Shown here piece after piece: positions 1 to 7,180 of a DNA stretch of 9,860 bases. The DNA is from Halomonas halophila (GTDB lineage: Bacteria > Pseudomonadota > Gammaproteobacteria > Pseudomonadales > Halomonadaceae). Under the pieces are notes generated by a model that saw only the letters and a list, made by a program, of their open reading frames with translations, had not been told where the DNA came from and searched no databases. The stretch spans positions 1 through 9,860 of the forward strand of contig DJIP01000142.1 in the NCBI GenBank assembly GCA_002433675.1, written 5' to 3'. How positions within the stretch are numbered: the stretch's first letter is position 1; each line of letters opens with the position of its first letter. The translations under genes and the position numbers were made by a program.

Positions 1-739
1 CGCCCCCATGGCCTGGCACCGCGATGCACCGGCTTATGATGCCGGCGACGTCCACTGCGTCGGCAATAGCCTCGAGGACGCCCAGGAGGCGCTGGGCGCT
101 CGGGTGACCGAGATTCTCGACCAGGGGCACCAGCCGGTAGTGCTGGGCGGTGGCCACGAAGTCGCCTACGCCAGCTGGCGCGGCCTCTCCGAGCACCTGG
201 TCAAGGGCCACCGCAGGCCCACCGTGGCGATCATCAACCTGGACGCCCACTTCGACCTGCGCGACCCCAGCGAGCAGACATCTTCCGGCACGCCCTTCGC
301 CCAGATCGCCGCCGACTGCGCCAAGCGTCGCTGGCCCTTCCGCTACGCCTGCCTCGGGGTCAGCCAGGCGGCCAATACACGTGCCCTGTTTCACACCGCC
401 AAGCGGCTCAAGTCGCTGGTGGTCGAGGATCGCGAGTTTCGCGATAGCCGCATCGCGTACATCAAGCGCGACGTGCAGCGTCTGGTAGCCGACTGCGATC
501 ACGTCTACCTGACCATCGACATGGATGTCTTCCCTGCAAGCGATGCCCCCGGCGTCAGCGCGCCCGCCTCGCGGGGCGTGATCCTGACCCACTTCGAGCC
601 GATCCTCGAGTTCCTGCGTCGCTCGCGAAAGCTCCGCCTGATCGACATCGCCGAGGTCAACCCGGCGTATGACATCGACCAACGTACGGCGCGTCTCGCC
701 GCCCGCCTGGTCCACCAACTGACCCGGTCCAACGCCTGA
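1..739 (+). CDS. hutG: Formimidoylglutamase (arginase family), 5' end outside window
   Basis: Hydrolyses N-formimidoyl-L-glutamate to glutamate and formamide, the last step of one form of histidine degradation, in the cytoplasm with a binuclear manganese centre. About 245 residues are visible. The reading frame is open to the left edge (Ala-Pro precede the first Met), and family members run a little over 300 residues, so the ATG at 8 is internal and the N-terminus is missing. Counting that Met as 1, arginase/ureohydrolase signatures appear in order: GGGHE at 47-51, DAHFD at 79-83, DMD at 171-173 followed by an APG turn, and a conserved acidic residue in the IAEVNP stretch near 216. These supply the metal-binding His and Asp residues. 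hutU follows after 35 bp on the same strand, which separates this enzyme from agmatinase or arginase. The arginase fold also separates it from the unrelated N-formylglutamate deformylase that is called hutG in Pseudomonas. The TGA stop is at 737-739. Confidence 0.9.
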   Translation, partial: APMAWHRDAPAYDAGDVHCVGNSLEDAQEALGARVTEILDQGHQPVVLGGGHEVAYASWRGLSEHLVKGHRRPTVAIINLDAHFDLRDPSEQTSSGTPFAQIAADCAKRRWPFRYACLGVSQAANTRALFHTAKRLKSLVVEDREFRDSRIAYIKRDVQRLVADCDHVYLTIDMDVFPASDAPGVSAPASRGVILTHFEPILEFLRRSRKLRLIDIAEVNPAYDIDQRTARLAARLVHQLTRSNA

Positions 740-774
740 CCGAGCCACTTTTCCCTTTCACCACAGGTACCGAC

Positions 775-2466
775 ATGAACCAGATCACGCCTTCACTGAA
801 CGACCGTCACGATCCTTCCCGCAAGATCGCCGCCGCCACCGGCACCGAGCTGTCCTGCAAGAGCTGGCTGACCGAAGCCGCCCTGCGCATGCTGATGAAC
901 AACCTCCACCCGGACGTCGCCGAGCGTCCCGAGGACCTGGTGGTGTACGGCGGCATCGGCCGCGCTGCCCGCACCTGGGAATGCTTCGACAAGATCGTCG
1001 AGGTGCTCAAGCGCCTGGAGGACGACCAGACCCTGCTGATCCAGTCCGGCAAGCCGGTGGCGGTGATCCCGACCCACAAGGACGCGCCGCGGGTGCTGAT
1101 CGCCAACTCGAACCTGGTGCCGGCCTGGGCCAACTGGGAACACTTCAACGAGCTCGACAAGAAGGGACTGATGATGTACGGCCAGATGACCGCCGGGTCC
1201 TGGATCTACATCGGCTCCCAGGGCATCGTCCAGGGCACCTACGAGACCTTCGTCGAGGCAGGCCGTCAGCACTTCGACGGCGACCTCAAGGGGCGCTGGG
1301 TACTGACCGCCGGCCTCGGTGGCATGGGCGGCGCCCAGCCGCTGGCGGCAACCCTGGCCGGTGCCTGCTCGCTGAACATCGAGTGTCAGCAGTCGAGCAT
1401 CGACTTCCGTCTGCGTACCCGCTACCTGGATGAGCAGGCCAATGACCTGGACGACGCCCTGGAGCGCCTTGCGCGCTACACCAGCGAAGGCAAGGCCATC
1501 TCCATCGGCCTGTGCGCCAACGCCGCCGACGTCCTGCCGGAACTGGTCAAGCGCGGCGTCAAGCCGGACATGGTCACCGACCAGACCAGCGCCCACGATC
1601 CGCTGCACGGCTACCTGCCCTCCGGCTGGACCTGGGACGAGTACGTGGCCCGCGCCAAGACCGAGCCTGAAGCAGTGGTCAAGGCCGCCAAGGCCTCCAT
1701 GGCGGTGCACGTGCGCGCCATGCTCGAGTTCCAGAAGATGGGCGTGCCCACCTTCGACTACGGCAACAACATCCGTCAGATGGCCCAGGAAGAAGGTGTC
1801 GAGAATGCCTTCGACTTCCCCGGCTTCGTCCCGGCCTACATTCGCCCGCTGTTCTGCCAGGGCATCGGCCCGTTCCGCTGGGTGGCGCTGTCCGGCGATC
1901 CGGAGGACATCTACAAGACCGACGCCAAGGTCAAGGAGCTGATTCCCGACGACGAGCACCTGCACCACTGGCTCGACATGGCCAAGGAGCGCATCAGCTT
2001 CCAGGGCCTGCCGGCGCGTATCTGCTGGGTCGGCCTGAAGGATCGCGCCCGCCTCGGCCGCGCCTTCAACGAGATGGTCAAGAACGGCGAGCTCAAGGCG
2101 CCCATCGTCATCGGCCGTGACCACCTGGACTCCGGTTCCGTGGCCAGCCCCAACCGCGAGACCGAGTCCATGCTCGACGGTAGCGACGCCGTGTCCGACT
2201 GGCCGCTGCTCAACGCCCTGGCCAACACCGCCGGCGGCGCTACCTGGGTCTCGCTGCACCACGGCGGTGGTGTCGGCATGGGCTTCTCCCAGCACGCCGG
2301 TGTGGTCATCGTCGCCGACGGCACCGACGAGGCCGATGCTCGCCTGGCCCGCGTCCTGCGCAACGACCCGGCGAGCGGCGTGATGCGCCATGCCGATGCC
2401 GGCTATGACAGCGCCAAGCAGTGTGCCCGCGACAACGGCCTCGACCTGCCGATGCTCAAGGACTGA
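775..2466 (+). CDS. hutU: Urocanate hydratase (urocanase)
   Basis: Converts urocanate to 4-imidazolone-5-propanoate, the second step of histidine degradation, using tightly bound NAD+ as an electrophilic cofactor. The protein has 563 residues, close to the usual 550-560. The N-terminus shows the family's DPSRKI and [18 protein letters not shown] stretches, so the ATG at 775 is well placed. A short AGGT Shine-Dalgarno-like element at 765-768 sits 6 nt before it. The NAD-binding glycine-rich loop GLGGMGG is at residues 180-186. The PARICWVG segment puts Cys417 at the position equivalent to the active-site cysteine (Cys410) described for Pseudomonas putida urocanase. The C-terminal [15 protein letters not shown] block is at 495-509. 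It lies 35 bp after hutG on the same strand with no terminator between, so the two are probably co-transcribed. A terminator at 2531-2556 closes the unit. No truncation or missing residue was seen. Identification is very secure. Confidence 0.97.
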   Translation: MNQITPSLNDRHDPSRKIAAATGTELSCKSWLTEAALRMLMNNLHPDVAERPEDLVVYGGIGRAARTWECFDKIVEVLKRLEDDQTLLIQSGKPVAVIPTHKDAPRVLIANSNLVPAWANWEHFNELDKKGLMMYGQMTAGSWIYIGSQGIVQGTYETFVEAGRQHFDGDLKGRWVLTAGLGGMGGAQPLAATLAGACSLNIECQQSSIDFRLRTRYLDEQANDLDDALERLARYTSEGKAISIGLCANAADVLPELVKRGVKPDMVTDQTSAHDPLHGYLPSGWTWDEYVARAKTEPEAVVKAAKASMAVHVRAMLEFQKMGVPTFDYGNNIRQMAQEEGVENAFDFPGFVPAYIRPLFCQGIGPFRWVALSGDPEDIYKTDAKVKELIPDDEHLHHWLDMAKERISFQGLPARICWVGLKDRARLGRAFNEMVKNGELKAPIVIGRDHLDSGSVASPNRETESMLDGSDAVSDWPLLNALANTAGGATWVSLHHGGGVGMGFSQHAGVVIVADGTDEADARLARVLRNDPASGVMRHADAGYDSAKQCARDNGLDLPMLKD

Positions 2467-2476
2467 CGGGGTCCCC

Positions 2477-2500
2477 GGCGCGGCCAGCCATGGCCGCGCC
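2477..2500. other. GC-rich inverted repeat after hutU
   Basis: GGCGCGGCC at 2477-2485 pairs perfectly with GGCCGCGCC at 2492-2500, and A2486/T2491 can add a tenth pair to leave a GCCA loop. It begins 10 bp after the hutU stop and has no T-run, so it is not an intrinsic terminator by itself. It lies just before the stronger hairpin at 2531-2556 and may protect the hut mRNA 3' end or help termination. The role is inferred. Confidence 0.4.
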
Positions 2501-2530
2501 CGACCCTGGCGCTGCAACAAGCGCAGACGC

Positions 2531-2556
2531 AAAGGCCGCCCCTCGGGGCGGCCTTT
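2531..2556. terminator. Intrinsic terminator of hut operon, possibly bidirectional
   Basis: AAAGGCCGCCCC at 2531-2542 is exactly reverse-complementary to GGGGCGGCCTTT at 2545-2556. This gives a stem of 11 base pairs with a CTCG loop, flanked by A's on one side and T's on the other, so it can act on both strands. It lies 65 bp after the hutU stop. It also lies 75 bp beyond the stop of the convergent ychJ-like gene, so it probably ends both transcription units. The T-tract is short (TTTAT), which lowers certainty about efficiency. Confidence 0.8.
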
Positions 2557-2630
2557 ATCGTATACGACCGTGATTTACGTCGATGCCACTTGCAGCGTGC
2601 GCCGATGCCCCTGAAGCGGCCGGCGATGGG

Positions 2631-3098
2631 TCAGGCGCAGCAATGCTTGAACTTGCGCCCGCTGCCACAGGGACAGGGGTCGTTGCGCCCCGGCTTGAGC
2701 CGGGACACCCTGGCCTCGCCATCGAGATAGACCCAGCGCCCCTGGTAGCGAACAAAGCGCGAATGCTCTTCCAGCACGCCCCAGCGCTGGCGCCCCGGCG
2801 GACCCTCGGCGTAGGTCGCACGAAACCGCACCCAACCCTGGTCGCCTGTTTCACCGCTATCGAGTATCTCCAGACGCTTCCAGCGGGTACCGTCTTCGCC
2901 GCCCAGTTCCGCCGGGCAGCTGTCCGGGTGCCAGCTATGGCGCAGGTAGTCATCGAGGCCGAGGGCGAAGGCCACAAAGCGCGAGCGCATCAGCGCCTCT
3001 GGTGAAGCGGCGTTCTCGCCCCGGTGGAGCAGACCGCAGCAATGCTCGAGGCCCAGACCGCTGCCGCAGGGGCAGCGGGTGGATGACGTCGTGTTCAA
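2631..3098 (-). CDS. ychJ: YchJ-family protein with N- and C-terminal SEC-C motifs
   Basis: UPF0225/YchJ-family protein of unknown biochemical role. The SEC-C motif is the zinc-binding cysteine motif also found at the SecA C-terminus. I start it at TTG 3098-3096. This gives 155 residues, matching E. coli YchJ (about 152), and an AGGAG Shine-Dalgarno lies at 3112-3108, 9 nt upstream. A GTG at 3176 would add 26 residues with no family resemblance. From the TTG, the N-terminal motif CPCGSGLGLEHCC is at residues 9-21 and the C-terminal motif CPCGSGRKFKHCC at 142-154. Between them lies the NTF2-like middle domain, with the family's MRSRFVAFALG...DYLRHSWHP and WVYLDGE segments. It lies 140 bp downstream of glsA on the same strand with no clear terminator between, so read-through from glsA is possible. 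The family call is firm; the function is unknown. Confidence 0.88.
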   Translation of the reverse strand: MNTTSSTRCPCGSGLGLEHCCGLLHRGENAASPEALMRSRFVAFALGLDDYLRHSWHPDSCPAELGGEDGTRWKRLEILDSGETGDQGWVRFRATYAEGPPGRQRWGVLEEHSRFVRYQGRWVYLDGEARVSRLKPGRNDPCPCGSGRKFKHCCA

Positions 3099-3107
3099 GG
3101 TGCTGCT

Positions 3108-3112
3108 CTCCT
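3108..3112 (-). promoter_or_regulatory. Shine-Dalgarno selecting TTG start of ychJ
   Basis: On the minus strand AGGAG lies within a GAGAGGAGAG purine run, 9 nt before TTG 3098-3096. No comparable site precedes the longer GTG start at 3176. This site, together with the family length, decides the start. Confidence 0.65.
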
Positions 3113-3204
3113 CTCGTCTATGTTGCGGTTTGCCGCAGACCGGGTGTTCTACCAAAGCCAGCGTCGGCAAGGGCACTCTTCAATCAGTCCTCAGACTTGT
3201 CCAG

Positions 3205-3229
3205 CCCCTAATCCCGTAGCCCCAACCCC
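3205..3229 (-). other. G-quadruplex motif between glsA and ychJ
   Basis: The plus strand carries C4-N4-C3-N4-C4-N2-C4 (runs at 3205-3208, 3213-3215, 3220-3223 and 3226-3229). The minus strand, which is the sense strand of both flanking genes, therefore reads four runs of at least three G's with loops of 2-4 nt, a canonical G-quadruplex pattern. It begins about 10 nt beyond the glsA stop and lies in the spacer before ychJ. It could fold in the glsA 3' UTR. No ordinary terminator hairpin was found in this spacer. Confidence 0.5.
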
Positions 3230-3238
3230 GTACAGCGC

Positions 3239-4171
3239 TCAAGCAAATACCGACCAGCCGGTGGCCTTGGACAGCCCCTCCAGGGCGGCGGTGCCCTTGA
3301 GCGAATTGCCGTAGCGATCCAGCCCCGGCGACCACACCGCGATAGACGCCACATTGGGTACCACCGCCATGATCCCGCCACCGACACCGCTCTTGCCCGG
3401 GAAGCCGACCCGGTAGGCGAAGTCCCCCGAGCCATCGTAGTGGCCGCAGGTCATCATCAACGCATTGATCGCACGCACCCGCTCGAGACCGATCATGCGC
3501 TGGCCCTCGAAGCCGCCACACAGAAAGCGTGTGGCCCTGGCGAGCTGAGCGGTGGACATCTCGATGGCGCAGTGGTGAAAGTAGGTGCCCAGCACCCGGT
3601 CACAGTCGTTGGTCAGGTTGCCGCACGAGCGCAGAAAATAGGCCAGGGAGAAGTTGCGATCCCCGGTGGCGTGCTCGGAACGCGCCACCTGCTCGTTGAT
3701 ATGGATGTCATCGTCGCCGGAGGCCTCCCGCAGAAAGCGCAGGATCTCACCGAGGGTATCGCGTGGCGCATTGCACCCGAGTACCGCGTCGGTGGTGACG
3801 ATGGCTCCGGCGTTGATAAAGGGATTGCGGGGAATGCCTTCTTCCACCTCCAGTTGGACGATGGAGTTGAAGGCTCGGCCCGATGGCTCGCGCCCGACCC
3901 GCTGCCACAGGCCATCGCCGTGACGCCCCAGCGCCAGCGCCAGGGTGAAGACCTTCGACACGCTCTGGATGGAAAAGGCCTTGCCGGCGTCGCCGGCATG
4001 AAATTCCTGTCCATCCACGGTGCATACGCTGATAGCGAACTGGCGGGGATCGACGCAGGCAAGCTCAGGAATATAGCCCGCCACCTGGCCCCACTCGCCA
4101 GCCTGACGAGCCTCGCGATCCAGCCTCTCGACCAGCGCCTGCAGTTGTTCCGGCGTAAGGGTCTTTCCCAT
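3239..4171 (-). CDS. glsA: Glutaminase (serine-dependent, beta-lactamase-like fold)
   Basis: Hydrolyses L-glutamine to glutamate and ammonia in the cytoplasm. The 310 residues match the usual GlsA length (about 305-310). The active-site Ser-x-x-Lys is seen in [10 protein letters not shown], giving Ser70 and Lys73. Other family blocks are FNSIVQLE (101-108), NPFINAGAI (116-124), and [10 protein letters not shown] (258-267) carrying the Lys-Ser-Gly element of the serine-hydrolase site. The C-terminal [12 protein letters not shown] stretch (282-293) is also typical. The ATG at 4171 starts directly before the family's N-terminal helix. A GGAAGAA element (minus 4186-4180) lies about 8 nt upstream and serves as a modest ribosome site. 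The gene is on the minus strand, 110 bp after the hrpB stop, with a promoter-like TTGACA in between. Its position near hutGU suggests a glutamate/ammonia supply theme, but it is transcribed separately on the other strand. No missing catalytic residue was noticed. Confidence 0.96.
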   Translation of the reverse strand: MGKTLTPEQLQALVERLDREARQAGEWGQVAGYIPELACVDPRQFAISVCTVDGQEFHAGDAGKAFSIQSVSKVFTLALALGRHGDGLWQRVGREPSGRAFNSIVQLEVEEGIPRNPFINAGAIVTTDAVLGCNAPRDTLGEILRFLREASGDDDIHINEQVARSEHATGDRNFSLAYFLRSCGNLTNDCDRVLGTYFHHCAIEMSTAQLARATRFLCGGFEGQRMIGLERVRAINALMMTCGHYDGSGDFAYRVGFPGKSGVGGGIMAVVPNVASIAVWSPGLDRYGNSLKGTAALEGLSKATGWSVFA

Positions 4172-4207
4172 GAGCGTGATTCTTCCAGGAGCCTGACAAG
4201 GCTGGCG

Positions 4208-4236
4208 ATGGTCGCCCCCTCCTTCGTGGCTGTCAA
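4208..4236 (-). promoter_or_regulatory. Candidate sigma70 promoter of glsA
   Basis: On the minus strand a perfect -35 hexamer TTGACA (4236-4231) is followed after 17 bp by GACCAT (4213-4208), which matches the -10 consensus at three of six positions. The predicted start near 4201 would leave a leader of about 30 nt before the glsA ATG. An inverted repeat AGCCT-GACA-AGGCT (4190-4203) falls at that predicted start and could be a regulator site. The -35 is convincing and the -10 is weak. Confidence 0.4.
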
Positions 4237-4281
4237 CGCCGGTTCCCGGCCGGGGTCAATCACCCGGGCGATATGTCCTGC

Positions 4282-6852
4282 TCAGCGCCCGCGCCGCTTG
4301 GTGCGCATGGTCGCTTCGGCGGCAAGGGGATCTTCTGGCCAGGGGTGCTTGGGATAGCGGCCGCGGTTCTCCTTGCGCACCTCGGGGTAGACGTTGCGCC
4401 AGAAACTTCGAAGGTCCATGGTCGTCGCCAGCGGTCGCCGCGCCGGGGACAGCAGCTCCAGGCGAACCGGCACCCGCCCGTCGACGATATGCGGGGTGGT
4501 CTCGCAACCGAACAGTGCCTGCAGCTTGGCGGCCAGCACCGGCACGACGCGCGTGCCGTGCTGGTCGCCGTCATCGACCTCGCGCTCGTAGCGCAGGGCC
4601 GCACTGTCACCGCTTGGCAGCGCCAGCCGACGCGGCGCCAGCTCGTCCAGCTGGCCCGCCAGCGGCCACGGCAGACGTTCGCGCAATAGTCGTTCCCAGG
4701 GCAGCGCCAGCACCTGATCGAGCCGCGACAGGCCATCAAGATGCGGCCCGAGCCAGTCCTCAAGCTCAGCCATCAGGCTGGCATCGTCGAGCTCCGGCCA
4801 CTGGGGATCGTGCGTCCGGCGCAGCAACGCGACGCGCCTTCTAAGCTGCTCTGCCGCCTCATCCAGCGGCAGCGCTTCGCGCTGCCCCAAGGCATCGAGC
4901 AGCGCCTGGCGTCGGGCTTCTCGACTCGGCGGTCCTGCCAGGGGCTTGCGCTCCAGCACCAGGGCATCGAGGGCGCGTACCCGCTCGCCTTCCAGACGCC
5001 CCACCGATTCGTTCCAGGCGACCCGCTCGGTCCATTCACCAAGCTCGGGGAAATGCGCCAGCAGTGCGGCTTCTTCGATCCGCACACCGCGATAGAGCCG
5101 GGCCTCGCCCTGGCGACCGTCCAGGTCCACCGCGACCAGCAGGGGCGCGTGGGCCAGCGGATGATCGCTTGCCAGGGTCACCAGCCCCCCGCCGCGCAGG
5201 CGAAAGCGTCCCGGTGAAAGGTGCTGGGCGACACGGTCGGGGTAGGCACAGAGCAAAAGCTCACCCAACGCTCCCGGCGCGCCTGTCCCACGCGGCTCGC
5301 CCATACTGGCCTTGTCCAGCGCCACCCTGGCACGCTTGCACAGTCGCCGGGCCTCCCGCTGCCAGGCGGGATCTGGCCTTGGCGACGACAACAGCTGCAA
5401 AAACACCCGCTCCAGGTCCGGCTCCCGCGAGGCGCCCTGACGCCCCTCGAGCCAGGCAGCCAGGGCGCAGGCCAGGGCCAGCGCCCCCTCGCCGGCTCGG
5501 CTAGCCCGCTCCAGCATGGCGGCGAGCCGGGGATGCACCGGCCAGCGACCCGCCGACCGGCCCAGCGCGGTCAAGCCGCCGTCAGACTCGACCAGCCCCA
5601 GCGACCGCAGCAGCCGACGCCCGCTATCCAGCGCCGCCGCCCCCGGCGGCGTCACCCAGTCAAGCGCGGACGCGTCCTTGACGCCCCAGCGCGCCAGCTC
5701 GAAGGCCAGGCCAGACAGGTCCGCCTGACGCATCTCCGGTTCGGCGTGGGGCGGCAGCGGCTGCTCTTCCGCCCACAGCCGATAGCAGCGTCCAGGCCCC
5801 TGGCGCCCTGCCCGTCCCCGCCGCTGATCGGCACTGGCGCGGTTGACGCGACGGGTCTCGAGACGAGATAGCCCGGTGCGCGGGCTAAATACGGGTACCC
5901 GCTCGAGACCTGCGTCGATCACGCTGCGCACGCCGTCCACGGTGACACTGGACTCGGCGATGGCGGTCGCCAGCACCACCCGGCGCCGACCATTCGGGTC
6001 AGGACGAAGGGCAGAGCGCTGCTGCTCGAGCGGCAAGCGTCCGTGCAGCGGCAGTATCGCGATATCCACCAAACGCTCGCCCAGCCAGCGCCCGAGGCGC
6101 TCGATCTCGGCAACGCCAGGCAGGATCACCAGCACATCGCCGGCAGGATCGTCGCCACCCCCGTCATCGGACACAGGATTGGACACAAGATCGGACGCCT
6201 GCAGTGCCTCCAGCACCACGCGGCCCTGCTGCTCCTCCGCTGAGGCCCGCTGAGACAACGGCCGATACAGCGTCTCGACCGGATACTGTCGCCCGGGACA
6301 CTCGATCACCGCCACGTCCTGGCCCAGCACGCCTTGCATGGCCGCCACGTCCAGGGTGGCGGACATCACCACCAGGCGCAGGTCCTCGCGCAGCCCCTGC
6401 TGGATGTCGAGGGACAGCGCCAACCCCAGGTCGGCCTCCAGGCTGCGTTCATGAAACTCATCGAAGAGGATACCGGAGACCCCCTCAAGCATGGGGTCGT
6501 CCTGCAGCATGCGCGACAGCACGCCCTGGGTGACGACTTCGAGGCGAGTCTTCGGGCCGACCCGGCTCTCCCCACGCATGCGGTATCCCACCGTCTCGCC
6601 CGGCTGCTCGCCGAGCAGCTCGGCCATGTGGCCCGCCGCCAATCGCGCCGCCACCCGACGGGGCTCCAGCAGCAGCAGACGTCCGCGGCCATCGTCATCA
6701 CGACACCAGTCACTGTCCAGAAGGGCCAGCGGTACCCGGGTGGTCTTGCCGGCCCCGGGCTCAGCCACCAGCAGCGCCCGATTGTGCTGTTCGAGCACTG
6801 CGGTGAGCTGAGGCAGTCGGGCGTCGATGGGCAGGTCAGGCGGTGAAGACAT
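4282..6852 (-). CDS. hrpB: ATP-dependent RNA helicase HrpB (DEAH-box type, DEFH)
   Basis: Superfamily 2 helicase of the bacterial HrpB group; its cellular substrate is poorly known. I start it at ATG 6852, giving 856 residues against about 810-825 in E. coli. A GAGGAG Shine-Dalgarno lies about 11 nt upstream. Residues: Walker A GAGKTT 33-38, motif II DEFH 131-134, motif III SAT 164-166, motif VI QRRGRAGR 343-350. RecA-like domain 1 covers roughly 10-180 and domain 2 roughly 190-360, followed by the HA2 region. The HrpB-specific C-terminal block ends with RYPKHPWPEDP at 832-842, which separates HrpB from HrpA. A Gly/Asp-rich loop (about 221-240) inside domain 2 may explain part of the extra length. 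The frame stays open upstream to an ATG at 7047, but that extension is only the translated pentamer repeat (LVLSC units) and has no family resemblance. The 35 bp between the repeat and the ATG hold the ribosome site. Confidence 0.95.
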   Translation of the reverse strand: MSSPPDLPIDARLPQLTAVLEQHNRALLVAEPGAGKTTRVPLALLDSDWCRDDDGRGRLLLLEPRRVAARLAAGHMAELLGEQPGETVGYRMRGESRVGPKTRLEVVTQGVLSRMLQDDPMLEGVSGILFDEFHERSLEADLGLALSLDIQQGLREDLRLVVMSATLDVAAMQGVLGQDVAVIECPGRQYPVETLYRPLSQRASAEEQQGRVVLEALQASDLVSNPVSDDGGGDDPAGDVLVILPGVAEIERLGRWLGERLVDIAILPLHGRLPLEQQRSALRPDPNGRRRVVLATAIAESSVTVDGVRSVIDAGLERVPVFSPRTGLSRLETRRVNRASADQRRGRAGRQGPGRCYRLWAEEQPLPPHAEPEMRQADLSGLAFELARWGVKDASALDWVTPPGAAALDSGRRLLRSLGLVESDGGLTALGRSAGRWPVHPRLAAMLERASRAGEGALALACALAAWLEGRQGASREPDLERVFLQLLSSPRPDPAWQREARRLCKRARVALDKASMGEPRGTGAPGALGELLLCAYPDRVAQHLSPGRFRLRGGGLVTLASDHPLAHAPLLVAVDLDGRQGEARLYRGVRIEEAALLAHFPELGEWTERVAWNESVGRLEGERVRALDALVLERKPLAGPPSREARRQALLDALGQREALPLDEAAEQLRRRVALLRRTHDPQWPELDDASLMAELEDWLGPHLDGLSRLDQVLALPWERLLRERLPWPLAGQLDELAPRRLALPSGDSAALRYEREVDDGDQHGTRVVPVLAAKLQALFGCETTPHIVDGRVPVRLELLSPARRPLATTMDLRSFWRNVYPEVRKENRGRYPKHPWPEDPLAAEATMRTKRRGR

Positions 6853-6858
6853 CGGCTC

Positions 6859-6887
6859 GGGGGCTCCTCGGGCTGGGCTGGGGCGGG
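6859..6887 (+). other. G-quadruplex motif next to the pentamer tract
   Basis: The plus strand has five G-runs: G5 (6859-6863), G3 (6870-6872), G3 (6875-6877), G4 (6880-6883) and G3 (6885-6887), with loops of 6, 2, 2 and 1 nt. This is a canonical G-quadruplex pattern. It abuts the first GACAA unit. On the minus strand the same bases are the C-rich leader around the hrpB ribosome site. Folding has not been shown; the pattern is direct from sequence. Confidence 0.55.
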
Positions 6888-6946
6888 ACAAGACAAGACA
6901 AGACAAGACAAGACAAGACAAGACAAGACAAGACAAGACAAGACAA
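6887..6946. repeat. Pentanucleotide tandem repeat (GACAA)12
   Basis: Twelve perfect tandem copies of GACAA (minus strand TTGTC) run for 60 bp, followed by one more G and a decayed tail (CAAGG). It lies in the hrpB leader, ending 35 bp before the hrpB ATG, and about 235 bp upstream of the permease ATG. A pentamer has no stop codon in any of its frames here. The plus strand reads as a DKTRQ cycle and the minus strand as an LVLSC cycle in every phase, so long open frames run through it on both sides. With 12 units, an upstream ATG at 7047 is in frame with hrpB. Perfect short tandem arrays of this length are typical of slippage-prone sites. Confidence 0.97.
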
Positions 6947-7051
6947 GCAAGGCAGCAATGCGCCGGCGATGATAGCACGCCGTTCCCCCAAGGCCCGGCG
7001 GCAGCGACCCCGCCCGAGGCTGGAATTGTATACATCAACAACAACATTTTG

Positions 7052-7081
7052 TTGCCAGTATATGACGTTTTTGTCTACGCT
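7052..7081 (+). promoter_or_regulatory. Candidate promoter of the purine permease
   Basis: TTGCCA (7052-7057, five of six -35 matches) is followed after 18 bp by TACGCT (7076-7081, three of six -10 matches). Transcription would begin close to 7088, so the operator at 7089-7104 would lie directly over the first transcribed bases, a good place for repression. The match is modest and other starts in this AT-rich stretch are possible. Confidence 0.35.
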
Positions 7082-7088
7082 CTTCAAT

Positions 7089-7104
7089 CTGACCGAAAGG
7101 TCAG
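7089..7104. promoter_or_regulatory. RutR-like TetR operator in front of the permease
   Basis: CTGACC-GAAA-GGTCAG is a perfect inverted repeat (6-bp arms, 4-bp spacer). Its core TGACC-N4-GGTCA agrees with the E. coli RutR consensus TTGACCA-N2-TGGTCAA. The same core recurs at 9512-9525 beside the gene for a RutR-like protein. The site is 76 bp before the permease ATG. Regulator identity is inferred from the two matching sites and the adjacent gene. Confidence 0.75.
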
Positions 7105-7180
7105 GTTTTTGACGCGACGACCGTCGCGGCATCGTCCAGACAATCGACAGCGGCCACTACAACGACAAGAGGACCCTGAG

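Larger units (their letters stand above)
6853..7180. other. Divergent hrpB/permease intergenic region
   Basis: This 328-bp gap separates the hrpB start (minus) from the permease start (plus). From left to right it holds the hrpB ribosome site, a G-quadruplex motif (6859-6887), the (GACAA)12 tract (6887-6946), about 75 bp of GC-rich DNA, then an AT-rich stretch of about 90 bp (7021-7110). The AT-rich part contains the octamer palindrome TGTATACA (7027-7034), the inverted repeat CAACAA-CATT-TTGTTG (7039-7054) and a RutR-like operator (7089-7104). A GC-rich dyad CGCGACG-AC-CGTCGCG (7113-7128) lies in the permease leader. Promoters for both genes must lie here. I see no conserved protein in it. 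Confidence 0.75.

Noticed and set aside
793..2532. 579-codon open frame antisense to hutU
   Set aside because: It is a mirror of hutU caused by high GC in third codon positions. The protein is low-complexity and resembles no family, while hutU on the other strand is certain.
2689..2704. Inverted repeat CCCGGCT-TG-AGCCGGG inside ychJ
   Set aside because: It lies within conserved codons just before the C-terminal SEC-C motif, has no T-run, and short GC dyads are common by chance in such DNA.
3440..4357. 305-codon plus-strand frame opposite glsA
   Set aside because: Overlaps the whole catalytic region of a secure glutaminase gene; no family resemblance and no plausible ribosome site noticed.
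6165..6196. Short direct repeat GGACACA within hrpB
   Set aside because: Two 7-bp copies in the codons of a flexible Gly/Asp-rich loop; too short and inside coding sequence to call a repeat element.
6853..7047. 65-residue N-terminal extension of HrpB
   Set aside because: As the default start it is rejected: the extension is mostly translated pentamer repeat, and the ATG at 6852 has its own ribosome site and matches the family start. Its possible conditional use is kept as a finding.
6827..7180. 118-residue N-terminal extension of the purine permease
   Set aside because: It starts inside hrpB and runs through the repeat (DKTRQ units). The ATG at 7181 has a good ribosome site and the extension matches nothing.
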